DNA of 64,000 nt from Riptortus pedestris. Lineage: Eukaryota > Arthropoda > Insecta > Hemiptera > Alydidae. A program made the translations under genes and the position numbers. Within the stretch, counting starts at the first letter, position 1; each line of letters opens with the position of its first letter. Shown piece after piece: positions 34,886-47,492 of this stretch. Where the stretch lies: the NCBI GenBank assembly GCA_019009955.1, contig CM032232.1, forward strand, positions 53,445,001 through 53,509,000, read 5' to 3'. The notes beneath the pieces are model-generated. The model was given only the letters and a program-made list of their open reading frames with translations. It ran no database searches and was not told the DNA's origin.

Positions 34886-36764
34886 TATAACATTATATAT
34901 TCTATTTAATTGGAGTCATGTGGTGCCCACATCAGATTTTTTCTCTTTTAATAAGGAGAATAAACCTGGAGTGACGATGAGAAATATCATGAGAAAGAGT
35001 GGGATGAAATGGAAAACGAAAAACTATCCAAATATCTCCGTTAACATATGAGCTACAGAAAACGTATAGGGCAAAAATGCTAGGAAATAAATTCATAAAA
35101 AAAAATGTGTTAATTGGAAACAGCTGTTGAATGCTCTCATTGAAGTCTTTAATCAGATATCGTTGGCGATCACAATGAATGAAAGTACTTGCGTTAGATA
35201 CGAGTAAGGGATTAGAGACTCAATGAAAGAGCTGGTCCCAGACTGGAGTGGCAGGGGATAGAAACCCGCCCGATGGCCTGTTTATTATTCCGACCCTAAA
35301 CCCTCTACCTGGGCGGTGTCTAGGCTAACTGATCTAAAATCTATTAGAGCCTGTAATAATTCCTCTAGTACGCCCCTCTTATCAGTGTCTTATCAGCTCC
35401 CAGCCATGTGTTAGGAATCCCGGCCCCCGAGCAATGGGTATCCCAAGCAACGGCAATAGGCTTCGTGCCATTTCGATTTGTTTTTTTGTTGTTTTACAAC
35501 CCGCTATTATGATTTAATTTTGATATAATATATCAAACACCATAGCATTATATGATTTGTTACTGACAGGGATATTTATTAGAATAGGATTTAGGACTAT
35601 TATAATAGCCAATGCCATTATAAATTTGACGATAGAGAATGATCATAAATTAACCATTTTGGAAACAATGATTAGCACCCTTGAAATCCTTCCTAACCTC
35701 GCTCTAAACTGCCATAAAACGTTAACAATAGGTAATAATAAAAAGTCCGCCATGCAGGTACTGCATAAATTAAGGTATTTTCTTTTGTGTATCTATGGCT
35801 CTATTCTAATGGCTGATCCTTAATATCCTTAATTAGATTCCTCGCCACATTATCTCTCTTTTATTCCAATTCATTGTATTCTTGATTTCAGACAATACTT
35901 CGTCTAAATAACAAAGTTAGACAATTAACAAGTTATTTATCATTTAGTCTCAACATCAATTTAATTACGGCTAATATTTGTACTTTGTGGAATGCCAATG
36001 TGGTCAGGTAACTACTAACGACCAGTACATTCCAGGCTGAAGTGAAAATGTTACCTAACCTCTCAAACATACCTCAATATCTTGTGAAGATTTAACTTTC
36101 TTGTAGATCTTGTCGAAGATGGCTATAATTATTGTAATATACTTTCCTTAAAAATTAGTTAAAGTGTCATAACAGCTAATAGCTATTTAATGCTTGCTAA
36201 TATAATAATCTTCATACAAGAGTATCTTTGGGTTTAAGAGATTGAAAAATTTAACTCATGTTTTATGTGAAACGGGGTTCTTGAGTTCAAATAGGTTTTT
36301 AGGAATAGTTTAAAATACGTGAATTAATTTCGAAATAATATCAGCTGTAATTTCTTTTTGTGTTATAATAAATTTTAGTTATAATTTAAAATTTAATAGT
36401 CTTAAATATTCAAAAATGATTACTCACCCTCCTGTGGTGTGTCATGTTAAAGGACACGCACTCATTGACAAGGATGGCTAATGCTATAATCCTGAAAATA
36501 AAATAAATAAATTAGTTCGAGTAGTTGAACAGAATAAATAATTTAGTTCAGCAAATGTGGTAGGTGGTCAACGAGGGATTCAAAGTGAACATGCTAACAG
36601 GATTTCCGAATTTTTACTAAGACCAACAAATAGATTTAAAAAAGTAGGTACTTAAATGAAGAATTGAATCATTACAAAAAAATAGATCTTAGGGTAATTA
36701 ACATTAAAATCATTAGACATAACTACTCATTAGATATGTATACAAATATTGATATGTTTTAATT
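34886..36764. other. GC-richer patch and AT-rich DNA; no supported gene
   Basis: 35180-35470 is GC-richer, with CCCGGCCCCCGAGCAATGGG, but no protein family is recognisable on either strand. A possible H 3'-end scrap (AAAAAGTCCGCCATGCAGGT) is at 35740, and a faint H core occurs near 35020-35110. The 88-codon frame at 35557-35823 is unsupported. Confidence 0.4.
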
Positions 36765-36965
36765 AACGTTCTCTTTGTATTACTTAGGCTGATCAGTATG
36801 CGTTATCTACAAGCTACCACCCTTTTCTAGCCAGAATGGGACAATGAATTTTAATTAAAGAGTTCGTCACAAAATGAATTCATGAATGGTGAGAATCGAA
36901 TTCACGGCTGAAGGATTACCAAATGAGATTAAGGCCAACATCTTAACTCACGTTGCTAACCTGAG
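36765..36965 (-). mobile_element. tRNA-derived SINE, near full length
   Basis: Reverse copy: GGCTGATCAGTATGCGTTAT, GCTACCACCCTTTTCTAGCC, then TGAGAATCGAATTCACGGCT (B-box complement) and GAGATTAAGGCCAACATCTT (A-box side), ending GCTAACCTGAG. Confidence 0.75.
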
Positions 36966-37307
36966 TCTTCGTAGCTATACAATGAAAATTATTAAGCGAA
37001 TCATCGATTTTCTGCAGAATTTAAAAAAAAAAATAACTGTTCAAGCACAATGAGTTAAAAAGTAAAAAGTAGTTTGCTACCTTAATGTTAGTAGGCTGTT
37101 TCACTCTGCATATTGACATGACGTAAAATATACGGTTGTTTAAAATAAGTTATGTATTTTTTTAACGGTAGCCTATTCTTGCAGTGTTACATTTATAATT
37201 TTCTGGTAATTTCCATATACTTTTCAATATTGATATTGTCTAGCATAATCATGGAGTATAATTAAGTACAACGTTTTGTAAATATTACTTCTTAAATGTC
37301 TTGAAAT

Positions 37308-37365
37308 TTCCCCTAATGTTAATCAGCAATTGAGGACATACCGCGCTGAGATTTTTGAGAACTGT
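37308..37365 (+). mobile_element. H21, 5' scrap of a HINE
   Basis: CCCCTAATGTTAATCAGCAA then TTGAGGACATACCGCGCTG: decayed 5' hairpin and the start of the 5' block. Confidence 0.5.
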
Positions 37366-37437
37366 AGCCATTTTATTTTAGCCACTTTCTTTATTAATAA
37401 TCTCATATTCTATTTGCAATTTACCCTTCAATATTTA

Positions 37438-37838
37438 AAAGTCCGTCACGCGGGGGCTGCGTAAACTAAGCAGATTTCCCACGTGAAGATTTACAATAGA
37501 GAAATTTGCATACTGGTAACACAACACCATGTTGTGTGGAACCTGATTAAATACAAACGGTAATGAGAAATCTTTCAGTTAATTAAAATAAATTCCCAAC
37601 TGAAACGGCTTCTGAATTGTAAGAATAATTCATATTTTAATAACTCAAATTTTAGTAGTCCAAGAACTAAAGAAGGGGGGAGGGCGGATGAACAGAACGT
37701 ATTTGCATAAATGTCACAAAGTAACGAAGGTAAGGTAAGGTTAGAAACGACAGGTAAGGTTAGAAGAAGCTTCCACCTGAACCGAGCACTTCAACGACCT
37801 AATCCGAACTATACCCAACCACAGACTTCATAAAAATG

Positions 37839-37873
<35 letters not shown>

Positions 37874-37998
37874 TTTGAACGGACCTCATTTTCGTCATCT
37901 CCTGGGTAGGATCGATGGACATTTGAAGAAAATTTTCAAAAATCGCTTCATGAGTACAACCTCAATAGCTCATTTCCCTTAAGGGAAATCTGCTAAAA
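37438..37998 (-). mobile_element. H22, core-deleted HINE
   Basis: Both termini are good (AGTCCGTCACGCGGGGGCTG; TTAAGGGAAATCTGCTAAAA). The 3' block is shared with H32, but the core between ATGCAA and the TA tract (37842-37869) is missing. Confidence 0.85.
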
Positions 37999-38548
37999 GA
38001 GAGAGGAGAGGGGGCGGGTGAGCCTGTTGGTGAGTGTGTGTGTTAGATCAAAGGCTTAAATAATTAACACTAATAAAAACGGAAAATCTGAATCGGAAGA
38101 TCCAAGTAGTAAATTTTCTAATTTTAAACAAACTGATATTTATTCACTGATTAATGCCCCAAGAAGTTATACAGAATTCTACATAAATCAAAACCTTTGC
38201 TCCCCGACTCCAATTCAGGAAAGAGCCCCCCCCCCGTATGAGAACTGATATATCATTGGAACGTGGTTTTCGACAAGTACCAGTATACAGTGTATATCCG
38301 ACTGTGTATACACTCAGGCAGAATGTAAAAATAGAATAGATTTATGGGGAGTTCAATTGCAGAGAGGTAAACCAATATTTTTCCTCTTCAGTTTGTGGGA
38401 TCGCTATTTCTGGAACGTGAGCGATGCTTTACTTAAAGAAACATTTAGTTACAATGAGTAAATTACTTCTAACAGGTAACAAAGAAAAAACTGCTGAGAT
38501 CAGAAAGAAGAAAAAAGAAATTGAATAAAATATACCGTAGCCTACAAA
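37999..38548. other. No recognised feature
   Basis: AT-rich spacer; nothing recognised on either strand. Confidence 0.5.
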
Positions 38549-38968
38549 TAAAGTCTATCACGCAGGGGTGGCTTAAATTAATCAGATTTCCCGAATGCTA
38601 GTCACTTTGCGTGCCTGTCTCCAAGTTTCCTGTTAAATAGCCTGTGCAAATAGGAATTATAATTTATATACTTCTTGAGATATTTAATTGCTCAGGTGCT
38701 TTAAGTGAATATCGCATTCGTAGGTTTGGGTGTAAATTAGAGATTAGAGATACAAAAAAATGAACTCAACCATTGCAGTCCATTAATAGTTTATCTAGAT
38801 TGCTTCTATAACATTTTTAAAATAGGAATTATAGGAAATTAATAATAGGAGATCCTAATAATAGTGATTGTTGAATTTTGGTCCTCCACTCTACTAATCC
38901 CCTTCTCCTTGTGGCTTGGCTTTGGCCATTAACAGCCATTAACGAACTTGATCATTAGCTTTACGTAA

Positions 38969-39446
38969 TAAAAGTCCGTCACGCAAGGCCTGCGTTAACT
39001 AAGCAGAATCCCAACGTACTTACATTTATCTCAAAACGTAAAAGTTCAATTAGAACAGTATTTGGAAGTTATGCCTCAAATAATCTGTTTCACAATATAA
39101 CAGCTTATTGTTAATATGACATGAGTAGAAGTGTGGGTTTACTGAAGGAAGAAAACTATAAAACACATATATCTCTGTTAATAATCAAGATATTGAAAAA
39201 ACGTACAAAACAACATGTATAAAACACTACATTTGCAATATGTTTGGTTCTATAAAATTCTTTGATCCGATGCATAATAACGGAGATATTAATTTTTTTC
39301 GAAATTCCCCCCTCTAACCTCCCCCCTCCCCCTGGTCGGATTACAGCCGGTAACTAACTCCATCTTTAGTTTTACACAAAACTTTTAAAAATCAAGTTTT
39401 GGTAATGATTAAACAAAAATTGTGATTGCTAAAGCGTTAACAGGGA

Positions 39447-39502
<56 letters not shown>

Positions 39503-39625
39503 TAAACGGATCTCGTTTTCGTAATCTCCTGGATAGAATCCATGGACATTTGAGGAATTTTTTTTGAAAATCGCGTCATAAGTAAGACCTCAATAGCTGG
39601 TTCCCCTTGCGGGAAATCTGCTAAA
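38969..39625 (-). mobile_element. H24, HINE nested in H23
   Basis: Complete: AAAAGTCCGTCACGCAAGGC at the left, core, TA tract (39451-39498), 5' block and GCGGGAAATCTGCTAAAAC at the right. Confidence 0.8.
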
Positions 39626-39702
39626 ACGGTTATATAGAAATTGTGGCCATATGAGTGTCAATATATACGCATATATTATAGAATATATATATATATATAT
39701 AT

Positions 39703-40313
39703 ACTAGCTCAGATACCCGGCTTCGCTCGGGAATTGATTTGAGGCTGAATGGTGATGGTATTTTTTTGGCAAGGCTTTACCTTGCACCATATTTTGACAT
39801 TTACCCATCCCAGTGTTTAGGGTTTATACCCATTGTTGCAAATGTTATGCATAGATTTCAGTTATTAAGGACAAAATATTAACATAGATTTGAATTAATT
39901 GTTCCAGGTTAGGTACCTCATAGTTCAAATTGGAATGAATTGTTGAGCATATCAATATTTCTACGCAAATTAATTGCTCCACACATTGTTCCTGGAGAAA
40001 TGTATAAAACAAAAGTTAATCTACATAACAAAGGGAAAAACCAATAGGAAACGAAATATCGCTATTTTTAATTTCAGGCTTCCCTTATAATATAGCCTAA
40101 AGTCTAAGTTGGGTTAGTAGTAATATATATATACCAAGTTTCATAAAATTTGGTTCAGCCGTTTATGCGTGAAAAGGTAACAAACAAACAAACAAATAAA
40201 CAAACACACACGAAAGAAACAAAATGCAGTTATGGTGTCTATGACATGTTAAAGTAAAATGTATCGTGAAATTTCGCGAAAAAAAACAATGTACAGACAG
40301 AGGTTACAATTTA
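39703..40313 (+). mobile_element. E1, TA-flanked non-coding element
   Basis: About 610 bp between two TA tracts. It begins ACTAGCTCAGATACCCGGCT, then TTCGCTCGGG. Toward the right it contains CCAAGTTTCATAAAATTTGG and TTCAGCCGTTTATGCGTGAA, then an (ACAA)n stretch, and ends in CAGACAGAGGTTACAATTTA. The CCCGGCTTCGC start and the TTCAGCCGTTT/ACAAAC end resemble dispersed repeats known from many insects, but I cannot name the family. There is no coding capacity. Confidence 0.75.
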
Positions 40314-40430
40314 ATATATATATATATATATATATATACCTAATTTTCATCGCCACCAAGTTAAAATTGATGGACGTTAGAATATTGACAAACCACAATA
40401 GGTACTTCTCCTGAAAGAAATCTAATAAAA

Positions 40431-40799
40431 TATTTTCATATATACATAAATCTTTCGATTGAGTACTCAGGCCTAGAATGGTTTCCAATATTGTGTGTCA
40501 CGTAAGAGAAAGTAATAAATTTCCAAGTGTTGTAAAGCCCCAGTTGGAAGTAAACTAATGCATTATATGTTATGCTCCGTATGTCCGCATTCCAACCTGT
40601 TAAAATTTTATTAATGATTTAGTTTATTAGTAAAAACCGTTTGAACGCAGAAAATATACTCTTAAACTTATTATTACTTAAGACAGTATAAGTTACTAAA
40701 GGTTACGCTTGTAGCTGCTTACATGAACAGGAAGTCCATAATTTGTATGCAGCTACACTTGAAAAAAGCACCACGAGAACATGCCATGACTCACTAGAA
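40431..40799. other. No recognised feature
   Basis: AT-rich spacer between the H23 complex and H25. Confidence 0.5.
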
Positions 40800-41449
40800 T
40801 AGAAAGATGGAAAAAGTATATAGAATAACATTTGAAGGACGTTAACAAGTTGGAGAATGTTACATTTTTTGAACTAACTCAAAATAACGGAGCTATTACT
40901 AAATTTTGATTTCAAATCCATCTAAATCCACACTCCTGGCCCGATTAGGACCATTACCAAATTTTATCTATAGCTTAATTTGAATTTTTAATACTGCCTA
41001 TGGTATGGGGCAAATAAATAATGAGGTAATAGAAAATATAATCTTTATTGATAACATTATGATTTATCTAATGCATCTCACATATTAAAGTTCCATTGTG
41101 TATATTAGCCTAGAATAAGACGATACATGATATATCAGATTATCGATATTTGCATGTGAAATGAGTACCACCACTCCGATTCTCTCAAGGCTGAAAACGT
41201 AAATATCTCGGTTAATATTCCAGTTAGAGAAATAATTTATGGAACAACGTTCATTGGAAATTAAATTTGCAACAAGATTGGTTTCACACAATATTTTGAT
41301 CCGATTTATAATACGGTTGATATTTCCAATTTTCGGTTCCCCTACCTCTGGTTAGATTTCTTTAGTTTCACATGAAACGCATATATATGTATGTATAGCA
41401 TCATGGTTTCAGAATCAATAGCTGATTCCTTTAAAGGAATATTTAATAA
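40800..41449 (-). mobile_element. H25, decayed HINE, head-to-tail with H26
   Basis: Two core modules (about 40810-40975 and 41060-41350) and a 5' end CAATAGCTGATTCCTTTAAA then GGAATATTTAATAA at 41417-41449. H26's 3' end abuts it directly. Confidence 0.65.
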
Positions 41450-41658
41450 GAGTCCGTCACGCAGGGGCTGCGTTCATTTGGCAGATTTCCCACGTGTATC
41501 ACGTTTTAGCATTATCTCAAAACCATAAAGTTCAATCAGAACATTATTTGGTATTTGGGCTTAAAATAAGGTGCTACATAATATAAAAGCTTCAGAGTTT
41601 GGTTACGATCAAATGAGAATGGTGACCGCTAGAGCGCAGACAACAGACAAGTGTGTGA

Positions 41659-41707
<49 letters not shown>

Positions 41708-41821
41708 CCTCATTTTCACCATCTCTAGGTAGGACCGATGAACATTTGAGAAAATTTTTCGAAAATCGTGTCATGTGTACGATCTCAATAGTAGATTTCC
41801 CTTAAGGGAAATCTGCTAAAA
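41450..41821 (-). mobile_element. H26, compact HINE
   Basis: AGTCCGTCACGCAGGGGCTG ... CAGATTTCCCACGTG, short core, TA tract (41660-41703), 5' block and an intact 5' hairpin CCCTTAAGGGAAATCTGCTA. About 372 bp, with most of the core deleted. Confidence 0.85.
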
Positions 41822-43784
41822 ATGTACAGAATAGGGGAAGGGGATATAAATGATAATCTTATAAATTACTCATGCTAATTCCTGATATCTTCAAATTTAA
41901 AGAAGTTTAACATTTCAAAATTAAAAAGTTTCAATCATATAAATGTAAAAATTAAGTCATTTCCTTTTAAATATTTAAATATCAAAAGTGTTAAATGCAG
42001 TACGGAATTTGCTGTTTGTTGGGAGATTTATATTTATTGTTTTCATCAAGATTTTTGCTCTTTTTATGAATTGTCAAAAAACACCAAACAAATTAAATAA
42101 TAGCTCCGAAAATAGCAATTCGGAGAATGAAGTACATCTGTATGCCCAAATATATTGATTGTATATTTGCGGTGTTTGCCTACGATTCTTTGGCGGGCCT
42201 CTAAGATTCCTGAGGGAACGCATGTTTACAAAACCTTGACGCAACATTAAAAGGTTTACTCTAAGTTATTTTCGTACGGATTACCAGCTCAACACTTTTT
42301 CTTCTCGCAATGTTTCACAAATCCTAACTGGTTTACATACATACGGGCAATTCGTTTCGTTTGAACTCAATTCCTTCTCAAAGATGAAAGGATTAGTTTA
42401 CTCGTTTAGACCGGTAGTGGGAAAATAAATAAAGAAACTTGCCAGGTGTAATTTATTTCCATTTCTTCGTTAAAGTGGAAAAACAGATTATCAACCTTTG
42501 GTAACTATTTCTTGGCTCACTGGAGTCTTCATTGGACATGCATAATTGCGCTAAGTGTAAGTTAGGAAGGTATAACTGGATTGGATATTCTCAATTGACA
42601 CTGAAATCTAATTGTAAGTAAACCTTTACCAATCGAAGGTCAACAAAAAAGAAATACATCAATTGATTATTACTCATTCTATATCATCTACATGACGCCT
42701 CATCAGGAGAAAATGGAACACTTAGAAGTAACTACATCGACGACTACATCGCCTTCCACTAGCTGTTACTAGTTATAGAATGGCTTACGTAGTATGACTG
42801 GTCAATCAGCTGATTTAGATCGGTAAATCAAGAAATAAAAAGTATCGATTATCCCTAATGAAATGTAATCTAAAATACTGAAGGAGAAAATTATAATTGC
42901 ACATTTATTACTATGGAGTTCCTAATAAATTAAAATATAAATACACTCATTTAATCGTTTAATTTCTGTTTTTTTGAGTGATCACCTTTTTCAATTTTTT
43001 TTAATGCCCATATTTATGGTATCGATCTAAATCTGATGACTTCACCCGATATGCTTCGGCTAAGCCATTGTCTGACTGGCACAGCTAGTGAAAGGTCCTA
43101 CGTAATGTATGTGTTTTATCCGTATTTTTTTTTTTTTTTTTAATAATTTGTTTTTACAAAGGTTCATAGAACCCCTCGAATAAACATCTAGGATGCCACA
43201 TAAGCTGCCACACTCTCTCTCCTTCAATGCTGTTTATTATAATAACAACATGTAATCCTATTATTGAAAAGTTATTTTGGTCCAATGTAAAGTACATTTG
43301 GTTTCAAATCGACTTGAGAATCTATTGATTAACTTAATAGAATAGAACAGGAATTCTATGATACTGTAAATGATTTTTAAATTTTTTAAAAGTGGTATCA
43401 TATAGTATTTAACCTTAGTTTTAATTTTTATTTAATTTATTTTGAATATTTTAATAGGTATAGTTTCTTTTTTTTATTAACCGGGCATCGAAAATACTTT
43501 GTCGCTGAAACAAGTCGGTCTCTTTTTTAAAAACAACAACAAATTTAATCGAAAAAATATTTTTTTTTCAAACATAGTAAGTTTTATGTTAATTTTTGAG
43601 GCTATTTGGATATTGAAATCAAATTATAATAATTTTAATATTTTAGGATTTTTCTGGGGTACTTTTACGTGTTTTTAACATTTCTACCTTGTTTTGTATT
43701 TTTGTTCTTTGTTGTGTTCCATTTCCATGTGATTGTTTATTTCCGTTTAAATTAATATTGTCTGTATTTTAATTTATAACTTTT
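41822..43784. other. No recognised gene or repeat
   Basis: AT-rich; no splice-bounded exon or family member is seen. Confidence 0.5.
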
Positions 43785-43900
43785 ATTATTATTTATTTAC
43801 GTCCACTTTTTGTTACTGTGACTAATTGGGACGGATTGCCTACAGGTTAGCACCCTTTTCTAGGTGGGGAGAGACTAAGCTTTTAATATATGAAGTTTTT
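43785..43900 (-). mobile_element. SINE 3' fragment
   Basis: TTATTATTATTTATTTACGT then CCACTTTTTGTTACTGTGAC and GGTTAGCACCCTTTTCTAG. Confidence 0.75.
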
Positions 43901-45857
43901 CTTTTGAGTAACATCGCCAAAGCTCCAAATAAAAAAAATAACATAATGCATGACCTATTGATTGGAGGTGTACAAAATTAAATAAATGTGAATATCTATT
44001 AGTCCCATTTGATTTTCTATTTTATTGAAGGTCTTAACGTATATTATACGTATAGATTATAGGTTACACCTAGTTTTTTGTAAAACCTATTTTCTCCAAG
44101 AAAATGTAGAGGTTTTGGGCGTTTTGCCTTCTTTAACAAACTATCCAGCAAGGTATGAGAAATAAGCTGACTATTCATAGACATTGTCTTGTAATAATAT
44201 GCATTTATATCACATCTTTTAGCTATTCTCCAGTGTAGCCTCACTGAAATGAAGTGATGAGAATATTTTTGAATTATTTTTTAAAATGTATTATTATTAT
44301 TATTCTACTCGGAGGGTTATTAGCCGATAGAATATAGCCGTTATATTTCATTAAAACAGTTTAAAGAACTTAAATAGTTTTTGAAAAGAATTTTCTTCAT
44401 TCTTCAGAATTTCGCGTAGAAAAGATCCGAGTTTGTGCATTATTCTGGGCTTCTTGTTGAAAGGCAATGCACTAACATATGTTCTATTGCAATTTTGTGT
44501 TTTGATTTCTGCAGGTTACATAAAACTCGTTTTTGTGTAAGATATGTATTTGCGAGTTGCGTGTGACAATTTCTTACAAGTACGGCTTCTTATCTTCGGT
44601 TACATCGGGATGATGTTTCCCATTTTCTGATATTTTGTTTAATTCTTACCAAACTTCAATTTAATGATGGCCATCTTATGTTCTACTCTTGGTTCAGTAT
44701 TTGGTATAGAATAAAATATTACATAAATTTGGAATTATGTAGTGAGAATTATAAGATCAGTTGCATCTCCATAATGAGAGAACATCCGACTCCAAGAGCC
44801 CCACGAATGCACGCTCGCCGACACGACACAGAAGCAGTCTAGCGGTGAGTTTGGATAACTAAAGAGAGAGAAAACTACCTTTCATCTGCATATTATGATT
44901 AGATAATATAACATATGTTTGTATACGAGAATGAAAGTGTTGCACCCATCAGACCCTCAGGCATTGGGATTGGCTGCATTGCTAAAGCAAGTTAACAATG
45001 AATCATGTTTCAAATTACATTGTTTCATTTCGTTAGTAATTCCCCCCCAACAAAAAAACTAAAATCCGAGGTCTTTCGCAATCATTTTCCTATTTATATT
45101 TGTTGTTTTAATGAAATAAGAAAGAAAATGCGTCACCAGAAACGCCAGATTACTCTCAGTAAGGGAAGATTGCATCATATATTCTCCATGCTGACAGGTT
45201 AGACTCCGGAGTTAATGTGAATATGGTTGGATCCATAACACTAAGAAAACGATGAAGTGTAGGCAACTTGAAGAAGGTATAGATGGACAGGCCTTGTCAG
45301 CATTAGAAAGATGATGTTGATGAGACTAACGGTGGCTAGGTAACCATTACCGAAAATAAGTAGCAGTTGTAATGCAAGTTGCCTTGCAGAGGCCGCGGTC
45401 CTTTGAGATCTGTAGCGCTTCGTCTTAGCTAAATGACTCGAGACAGTCCCCCCCATGAGAATCTGCTGATTGTGGCAGAGGCCTTTAGAGGTGCAGTTAC
45501 CCCTGACTGATTGATAGCGATGTAGGGAATGGCTTTTATTTGCAACGCAGAGTGCTCATTAATGTCTATGAGGAGCATTTCATGCGGGCAATTAGATACA
45601 GAGTCGGTGACACATTTAAATGGATAATAGTGTAATGAGCAGGATGTACAACAGGACACGACTTACGAAGAATGCCCTTCCATCTATCTACCTTCTGCTA
45701 CGAACATCGAATTCCCTCAGGGGATTGGCCGAACTGTTCACATTCTAGGTAACTAGCGATGCAATGTACCATCAGTCTAAGGGGAAAATAAATAATTTCG
45801 TTAATTACAGAACTCAGTGAACAATACAGAAAATGAGCAAGGTGGAAGGTAGAAAGA
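43901..45857. other. No supported coding gene
   Basis: Contains the candidate non-coding first exon at 44758-44842. The stretch 45240-45660 is open in two minus-strand frames (71 and 76 codons), but their peptides match nothing I recognise. Confidence 0.4.
44758..44842 (+). promoter_or_regulatory. Candidate transcription start and non-coding first exon
   Basis: A CpG-rich 85-bp island in AT-rich DNA. It begins TCAGTTGCATCTCC, where TCAGT matches the arthropod initiator. It ends in CTAGCG followed by GTGAGTTTGG, a consensus splice donor. An ATG inside gives only 22 codons, so it would be 5' UTR. There is no partner exon in view; chance is possible. Confidence 0.25.
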
Positions 45858-46325
45858 AAAAAGTTCGTTCGGCAGCGTTAACTAAGCAGATTTCTCACGT
45901 AAGTCACCAATTTGGATTTACCTCAAAACGTGTATGATCAATGAGAACAATCTTTGGTATTTAGTCATCAAATAATGTGCTTCGTAATATAATGGCTTAT
46001 TATTTATATGACATTAGTATGTGCGGGGGGGGGGTACTGAAGGCCTAAAACTAAAAAATGAAAATATTTCGTTTAATAATCAAGATAATGAAAAAACGTA
46101 CATATCAAAATTTATAGAACATTACTTTTGCAAGAAGATTGGTTCTATACAAGTTTTTGATCTGGCGCATAATAACGGAGAAATTAAGAATTTTCGAAAT
46201 CCGCCTCTAACCCCTTCAGGTCGAATTTCACTAATTAACGAGCTTGATCTTGTTTTACATAAAACGTTTAAATATTGAGTTTGGTAACGATGAAACAAAA
46301 GTTTCAACAGTTAGAGCGTTAAAAT

Positions 46326-46369
<44 letters not shown>

Positions 46370-46449
46370 ACATATGACGAAATGTTTCGAAAATCGCGCC
46401 ATGGGTACGACCTTAACAGCTGATTTTCCTTAAGGAAATCTGCTAAAAG
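45858..46449 (-). mobile_element. H27, HINE
   Basis: Decayed 3' end (AGTTCGTTCGGCAGCGTTAA, AAGCAGATTTCTCACGT), full core, TA tract (46330-46367), shortened 5' block and TCCTTAAGGAAATCTGCTAA. Confidence 0.8.
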
Positions 46450-46574
46450 ATTACAGGGTATTCATTTATTGGCATTCCTCAAAGATTACTTGAATTTTCT
46501 TTATCAAACCCGTGCTCTACTCGCATACTTTTGAGAAAGTATGATATACAATGGTGAGTACAGCAGGAAATATA

Positions 46575-46665
46575 AAAATTACATCTGAAAATTTAAATAA
46601 GCATTAACCACTTCATTCGACACTGAAGATCATATTCGGTAATGGCTAAAATTGAAGGGTGTCTT
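46575..46665. repeat. 91-bp direct repeat, left copy
   Basis: Identical, base for base by eye, to 47144-47234. The pair flanks H29. Confidence 0.95.
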
Positions 46666-46949
46666 GGTGAATGAAAAATGCAAATATCTCGGTTAATATC
46701 CAAGATAGAGAATAAATGTATATAACAATATTTATACTAAATTTAATTTGTAATAAGATTGATTCTGTACGATCCGACGTATAGTAACGGAGACATTTCG
46801 AATTTTCGAAAATCCTCCCCTCTAAACCCCCCCTCCCACTGGTCCGATTTCAGCCGTTAACGAACTTGATCTTTCTTTTTACATAAAACGCTTAAATATG
46901 AAGTTTGGTAAGGATTAAACAAAAATCGCGACCGCTAGAGCGGTAACAG

Positions 46950-47006
<57 letters not shown>

Positions 47007-47143
47007 TATATATATATACAGTTTTGAACGGACCTAATTTTCGTCATCTACTAGGTAGGATCGATCGACATTTGAAGAAAAATGTCGAACATTGCGTCAT
47101 GAGTACAAACTCAATAGCTGATTTCCCTTGAGGGAAATCTGCC
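46666..47143 (-). mobile_element. H29, 3'-truncated HINE between 91-bp repeats
   Basis: 478 bp. The left edge enters at GGTGAATGAAAAATGCAAAT without the 3' terminus. Core, TA tract (about 46955-47018), 5' block and an intact 5' end (CCCTTGAGGGAAATCTGCC) follow. Confidence 0.85.
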
Positions 47144-47234
47144 AAAATTACATCTGAAAATTTAAATAAGCATTAACCACTTCATTCGACACTGAAGATC
47201 ATATTCGGTAATGGCTAAAATTGAAGGGTGTCTT
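47144..47234. repeat. 91-bp direct repeat, right copy
   Basis: Identical to 46575-46665. Confidence 0.95.
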
Positions 47235-47492
47235 CGAGGGGGAATCAAAAATTCAAATTATCTCCGTTTTTGTGATTCGGATAAAAACATGTTAATAATC
47301 AATCTTGTTAAACTATCTCTGTATTTGTTGATCTATACATGTTTCTTGATTTTAGGTTTCAGTAAACCCCCATTTCTATTCGTCGGATTTCCATTTGAAA
47401 TAGAGTATATACGGTGAGATTTGACCACTAGTGTACCATTCCAGCTAGTGGGAAATCTGCTAAGTTTACACAAGCCTTGAGTGACAGACATG

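Larger units (their letters stand above)
38549..40430 (-). mobile_element. H23, HINE split by H24 and E1
   Basis: The 3' part (38549-38968) breaks at TTTACGTAAT, where H24 begins. The diverged core remnant resumes at 39626 (ACGGTTATATAGAAATTGTG) and reaches a TA tract, in which E1 lies. The 5' block follows at 40339-40430 (CCTAATTTTCATCGCCACCA ... GAAATCTAATAAAA). The order agrees with the family, but the middle piece is strongly diverged. Confidence 0.6.
46575..47492 (+). mobile_element. H28, HINE (H4-type), interrupted by H29
   Basis: A module like H4's second core (TTCATTCGACACTGAAGATC, GGTAATGGCTAAAATTGAAG) continues after H29 to GAAATAGAGTATATACGGTG and GGGAAATCTGCTAAGTTTAC, with a decayed hairpin near 47470. 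Its first 91 bp (46575-46665) are duplicated exactly at 47144-47234. Confidence 0.65.
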
